Of a stretch of DNA of 11,027 nt, positions 7,574 through 11,027 are shown piece after piece. Position numbers and translations under genes: made by a program. This DNA comes from Acidimicrobiales bacterium (GTDB lineage: Bacteria > Actinomycetota > Acidimicrobiia > Acidimicrobiales > Acidimicrobilacustridaceae). The first letter of the stretch is position 1. Each line of letters opens with the position of its first letter. Where the stretch lies: assembly GCA_023264135.1 (NCBI GenBank), contig JALQSZ010000033.1, forward strand, positions 1 to 11,027, in the 5' to 3' direction. Under the pieces are notes generated by a model that saw only the letters and a program-made list of their open reading frames with translations, ran no database searches and was not told the origin of the DNA.

Positions 7574-7604
7574 GAAGGGGGACCGACATCATCGGTCCCC
7601 CTTC
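7574..7604. terminator. Perfect 13-bp inverted repeat between the repeat-protein gene and fhaA
   Basis: Arms 7574-7586 (gaagggggaccga) and 7592-7604 (tcggtcccccttc) are exact reverse complements around a 5-nt loop. On the minus strand the hairpin lies 27 nt after the stop of the large repeat protein and upstream of the fhaA GTG start, where a terminator would be expected. No T-tract follows, so it would be a U-less actinobacterial-type terminator or a partial attenuator. Alternatively, the loop holds the ATG pair at 7592/7589 and the upstream arm holds its GAAGGGGG ribosome site, which would suit translational control of a longer fhaA product. The structure is certain; its function is inferred. 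Confidence 0.6.
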
Positions 7605-7630
7605 TCAAACGTTTCTCCGTCTGCAAACGG

Positions 7631-10600
7631 TCAGAACGCCCGAATTGGTCTCACCGAGACATAGTTCGTGTCCTTACCAACGTCTCGATAATCGTTCCAG
7701 CCGGGCATCCACGTTTCCCAGGCCGAGGTTGCGCTTGTTTGCGTCGATGTCCAGTAGTGACTCGTCCAACCAAGGTCCATCCAAATCGAGGAACCCCGGC
7801 ATTCCGTCGTGGTAGGTGCAAGGCCCTTCACCCATCGACAAAGCGCTCGATGTTCATCAATCGATGGCAAGAACCAATCCGAAAGACCGGCGCCTCGATA
7901 GGCCGCCGCATTCACTGCTGCGCCGGAGGTGCACGCCGCAACAATCGCGGCGGTGTTGGTCGCACCGGTTCCGATCGCTGTTCCATCCGCGCCAGCGATC
8001 AACTGACTCGTGTTAGTGCACCACGTAGGTGTTGCGTTGCCGTCCGGGCTCCCCGACCAGTTCGCAGGGGCGACTTCGAGGTAACGACCCCATGACTGCG
8101 TTGATCCAGCGTCGTAGAACACGATGCCCCCACCGGGACCACTGTCACCAACGAGACAGGACACCGAGCATTGCTGCGAAGCACGGATTGTGTACGTCGT
8201 CCCCAGTGGTCCGGAAAGATTGCCGGCAAGGTCAACCGCGTAAATGCGGTAGTTGCCAGCACTCAATCCCTGCGATGGAAGCGTGTACTTGGTTCCCGCA
8301 TCGGACATGTACACCGAATCCCAATCAGCATCTGCCGCGGTTGTGATGCTCGCTTGGTTCGTAACCGTCACCGTGTCGTGGACGAGGTAGGCGGTACCGC
8401 GCTCGCTGATTTCCACTTCAGTTCCCGAGCCCACAACCATCGTGGTCGGACGAGAAGTCACAGTGAGCGTCGGCGCCTGCGAATCAATCGGAACCATCGG
8501 CGAATTCGTCGTGATCCGAGGACCAGAAACGGTGGTTCCATTTACCGAACCAGCAGCCAGCTGAACCACCACGGTTCCATCGCCCGAACAAACGACCGAA
8601 ACATGAATCGAAGTACCTGAGGACGAAGCGGGTGTAAATCCGCAACCTGTCGCCGTTCCACCGTTCGCGAGATCGGCAGCAGTGAGTCCGGAAATCGATT
8701 CCGAAAAATCAACCGTGAAGCCCAGCGTCAGTGACGTCGACCGAGGCTGATCGGGCGTAATCGCTGCTGAAATTGATGCTGCGCCACCGAATGCTCGAAT
8801 CGGTCGAAGCGAAACATAGTTGGTGTCTTTGCCAACGTTTCGGTAGTCATTACCACCAGGCATCCAGGTTTCGATTGCGCTCGTCGTTCCTGTTTGCGTT
8901 GACGTCCAATAGTGCGAAGTGAAGTTGTCGTTGTTGTAGTACCCACCGCGACATCCGGTTTCGTTTGCTCCTTGACCGGCGACCCAACGACACAATGCTC
9001 GCTGTTCGTTTTCCGACGGAACGAACCAATCAACAAATCCACCACCTCGATACGAAGTTGCATCGATAGCGATACCCGATGTGCAACCGGTCAACATCGC
9101 GTTGGTGTTCTCGTATCCAGTTCCGATAGAGCTTCCATTCGCTCCGGCGATATCGGACATCACGTCACACCACAGCGGAGTGCGCGATCCATCCCAAGAT
9201 CCAGTCCAGTTTGATGCAGCGAACTCGAGGTAACGACCCCATGGTTGTACCGAGCCTGCGTCGTAAAAGACCGTGCCGCCGCCCGGTCCGATATCGCCGA
9301 TCAAACAGCTCGAACTACAAGCCTGCGCAGCGCGCACAGTGATTGTTGCGGCGTCAGCAGCAGAGATATTTCCCGCAAGGTCGACGCCGTAAAAGTGGTA
9401 CGTCCCGGATGAAAGTCCGGTCGTGTTGACGGAAACCACGGTATCGACCATTGATTCCGTGACACCGTTCCACAGCGAATCAGCAGCGTTCGTGATATCG
9501 GATACCGAATTGATCGCTACTGAATCCTTGACGACGTAGATCGATCCACGTTCCGTTTGCGATGCCGCGAATCCGGTACCAGCGACGACGGTCTGTGTCG
9601 ACGCAACCACTGTCAGCGTCGGAGGAATCGAGTCAATCGGTACTGCAGGTCCAGGTGTAGCGATTGAAGGACCGGTCGTTGACGCGCCGTTCACCGAACC
9701 TGCGGTCAAGACTGGAACAACGGTTCCATCTGACTGGCAGATCACTTGAACTGCAATCGATGTTCCGGTCGATGTTGCGGGAGTAAACGCGCAACCGGTT
9801 GCCGTGCCGGAATTTGTGAAGTCCGATGTTGCAACCCCGGTTACCGACTCCGAAAAATCAAGGGTGAAGTCAACAGTTCGAGATGTTGATCTTGTGACTG
9901 CGGGGAGCCACGACGCTTGGACAGACGGGATCAGACCAAAGACGCGAATTGGTCGCATTTGGACGTATCCCGTGTCCTTACCAACCGTGCGGAAGTCCTC
10001 TCCGCCCGGAAGCCAATTCTCAATTGGGTAGTTGTCAGCAGTGGCAGTTGAGGTCCAATAGTGATCAGTGAATCCGTAATCGTTGTTGCCAGACCCGCCT
10101 GAGCAGGTGGCGTTTGCAACGGGAACTACGTGGGCCCACTTGCAGACCTCGCGCCATTCACCTGATGAGGCGAGGTACCAATCGACCTTGCCGCCACCTC
10201 GGTATGCCTGCGCACGGTTCGCGGCAGCATCTGCGCACGAACGAATGATCGCAAAAGTGTTGGCGAGGCCTCGTCCGAGGCCGGTGCTCCAAGCACCATC
10301 GACGGTGATGTTGCCATCGCACCACAGGGGTCTCGGAGATCCACCATCAGAGGAACCAGTCCAGTTCGGTGGCGCGAGTTCGAGATAGCGACCCCAGCGT
10401 TGGCAACTTGGCGCAACGTAAACGATCTTTCCGCCACCAGGGCCCGCATCGCCCACCTGGTAATTCAACGAGTTGTCACAAGCCGGAATTCCACTCACGA
10501 CAATCGTTTTCGTCGTCGCACCCGAACCGTACGAACCAGTTGGGTCCACAGTTGCGGAAACAACGCAGCTGCCACTTGACGTGAATGAGAGTTCACGCGT

Positions 10601-11027
10601 GTTTGAGTTCATCGAACATCCCGTTGACCCCGCGGAGACCACCGAATACGTCGGAGTCATCCACCATGCTTCAACTGACTGCGCAGCAGGCACCGTGACG
10701 GGAGAATCGGTCACCGCAAAGTCAGTGTCGGTAGTCCACAAAACGCTTTGCGGTGTTTGATTCACCGTCGTCGTCGTTGTCGTCGTCGACCCTATCGTTG
10801 TTGAGGTTGACGTTGACGAGGACGTCGTTGTCGAAGACGAGGGAGCAGTTGTCGTTGTCGACGACGGAATTGACGTGGTCGTCGAAGATGTTCCCGAACC
10901 CGGAATCGTCACAACTGTTGTTATCGCCGATGGGGGCTCAACAACTATCGGCTCTGCGACGCCGGTGAAACGCGTCGTCGACCACACCGCAAGCGTGTGA
11001 TCTCCCGGTTCTAGATCGTCAGGGATG
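7631..11027 (-). CDS. Large Thr/Ser-rich secreted-type protein with three DUF1566-like modules and Ig-like segments, 5'-truncated
   Basis: The frame stays open to the right edge; a GTG at 10987 is preceded by in-frame sequence reading LEPGDHTLAVWS, which looks like the end of an Ig-like strand, so the true start lies outside. About 1131 residues are visible. Numbered from 10987: end of an Ig-like domain (1-20), Thr/Ser linker (32-75), Ig-like region (80-165), DUF1566-like module A (177-350), two Ig-like segments (364-551), module B (562-733), two Ig-like segments (749-936), module C (944-1118, the C-terminus). Each module runs from GDxGPGGG through WGRYLE, YRGGG/YRGAG, DWF(V/L)PS (DWYLAS in A) and HYWTST to VGKDT and RPIR. 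Modules B and C share six cysteines, suggesting disulphides and an extracellular location. No C-terminal anchor is visible. Possible roles are adhesion or a cell-surface layer; no catalytic motif was recognised. A signal peptide cannot be assessed. Confidence 0.85.
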   Translation of the reverse strand, partial: IPDDLEPGDHTLAVWSTTRFTGVAEPIVVEPPSAITTVVTIPGSGTSSTTTSIPSSTTTTAPSSSTTTSSSTSTSTTIGSTTTTTTTVNQTPQSVLWTTDTDFAVTDSPVTVPAAQSVEAWWMTPTYSVVSAGSTGCSMNSNTRELSFTSSGSCVVSATVDPTGSYGSGATTKTIVVSGIPACDNSLNYQVGDAGPGGGKIVYVAPSCQRWGRYLELAPPNWTGSSDGGSPRPLWCDGNITVDGAWSTGLGRGLANTFAIIRSCADAAANRAQAYRGGGKVDWYLASSGEWREVCKWAHVVPVANATCSGGSGNNDYGFTDHYWTSTATADNYPIENWLPGGEDFRTVGKDTGYVQMRPIRVFGLIPSVQASWLPAVTRSTSRTVDFTLDFSESVTGVATSDFTNSGTATGCAFTPATSTGTSIAVQVICQSDGTVVPVLTAGSVNGASTTGPSIATPGPAVPIDSIPPTLTVVASTQTVVAGTGFAASQTERGSIYVVKDSVAINSVSDITNAADSLWNGVTESMVDTVVSVNTTGLSSGTYHFYGVDLAGNISAADAATITVRAAQACSSSCLIGDIGPGGGTVFYDAGSVQPWGRYLEFAASNWTGSWDGSRTPLWCDVMSDIAGANGSSIGTGYENTNAMLTGCTSGIAIDATSYRGGGFVDWFVPSENEQRALCRWVAGQGANETGCRGGYYNNDNFTSHYWTSTQTGTTSAIETWMPGGNDYRNVGKDTNYVSLRPIRAFGGAASISAAITPDQPRSTSLTLGFTVDFSESISGLTAADLANGGTATGCGFTPASSSGTSIHVSVVCSGDGTVVVQLAAGSVNGTTVSGPRITTNSPMVPIDSQAPTLTVTSRPTTMVVGSGTEVEISERGTAYLVHDTVTVTNQASITTAADADWDSVYMSDAGTKYTLPSQGLSAGNYRIYAVDLAGNLSGPLGTTYTIRASQQCSVSCLVGDSGPGGGIVFYDAGSTQSWGRYLEVAPANWSGSPDGNATPTWCTNTSQLIAGADGTAIGTGATNTAAIVAACTSGAAVNAAAYRGAGLSDWFLPSIDEHRALCRWVKGLAPTTTECRGSSIWMDLGWTSHYWTSTQTSATSAWETWMPGWNDYRDVGKDTNYVSVRPIRAF
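7634..10459 (-). repeat. Three tandem DUF1566-like modules with a period of about 1150 bp
   Basis: Module A lies at about 10459-9938, module B at 9304-8789 and module C at 8158-7634; A-to-B and B-to-C spacing is about 385 and 382 codons. The unit is DUF1566-like module, Ig-like segment with an FSES(V/I)(T/S)G motif and GTATGC(A/G)F, then a second segment ending in VDLAGN(I/L)S. B and C are visibly closer to each other than to A, for example in their shared HYWTSTQT and DTNYVS stretches. This points to internal duplication, with the B/C duplication more recent. Confidence 0.85.
10763..10894 (-). repeat. Low-complexity Thr/Ser codon tract in the large repeat protein
   Basis: About 44 codons that are almost all Thr or Ser with a few Pro, Gly, Ala, Ile and Val, ending in seven consecutive Thr. 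The plus strand shows gtcgtcgtcgtt-type triplet repeats. It probably forms an extended, possibly glycosylated stalk between Ig-like domains. Confidence 0.8.

Noticed and set aside
7605..7720. Promoter for the fhaA operon upstream of the hairpin
   Set aside because: Isolated TTG and TAT hexamer-like pieces occur on the minus strand, but none pair at a usable -35/-10 spacing.
7634..10459. Repeats as a possible CRISPR array or mobile-element array
   Set aside because: The repeats are about 1150 bp apart, in frame and protein-coding, with no short identical repeats or regular spacers.
10985..10987. GTG as the start of the large repeat protein
   Set aside because: The frame is open to the window edge with Ig-like sequence before it, no signal peptide follows it and no ribosome site precedes it.

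Overview
The window carries the actinobacterial cell-growth and phospho-signalling locus. From right to left on the minus strand it reads fhaA, fhaB, pstP, rodA, pbpA, pknB, and it meets a convergent plus-strand trpG/pabA at the left edge. Mycobacterium tuberculosis has the same order and the same convergent trpG, so the host is very probably an actinobacterium. The moderate GC content, the GTG starts, the Thr/Ser-rich linkers and the large DUF1566-like repeat protein suggest a member of Acidimicrobiia (Ilumatobacter-like). That finer placement is inference, not proof.

Layout: 1-471, the 3' part of trpG (+), cut by the window edge. 472-526, a short convergent intergenic stretch with a small hairpin. 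527-7523, six minus-strand genes with 4-nt overlaps or gaps of no more than about 65 nt, very likely one operon. 7524-7630, a junction with a perfect 13-bp inverted repeat. 7631-11027, the 3' part of a very large minus-strand gene for an apparently secreted protein with three tandem DUF1566-like modules separated by Ig-like segments; its 5' end lies outside the window. No stretch above 300 bases lacks a gene, and I saw no tRNA, rRNA, CRISPR array or insertion sequence.

How the genes work together: RodA (SEDS glycosyltransferase) and PbpA (class B transpeptidase) polymerise and crosslink peptidoglycan. PknB senses the wall through extracellular PASTA domains and phosphorylates cytoplasmic targets. 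PstP removes those phosphates. FhaA and FhaB are FHA phosphothreonine readers that would dock phosphorylated partners at the membrane. Unlike M. tuberculosis, there is no pknA between pknB and pbpA, PknB has three PASTA repeats rather than four, and one of the two usual activation-loop threonines is replaced.

The least ordinary parts are the giant repeat protein beside the operon, the Thr/Ser-rich tracts shared by three exported or membrane proteins of the locus, the hydrophobic Ala/Gly linker in PknB, and the hairpin that covers one possible fhaA start codon. I found no clear evidence of a wholly new system.
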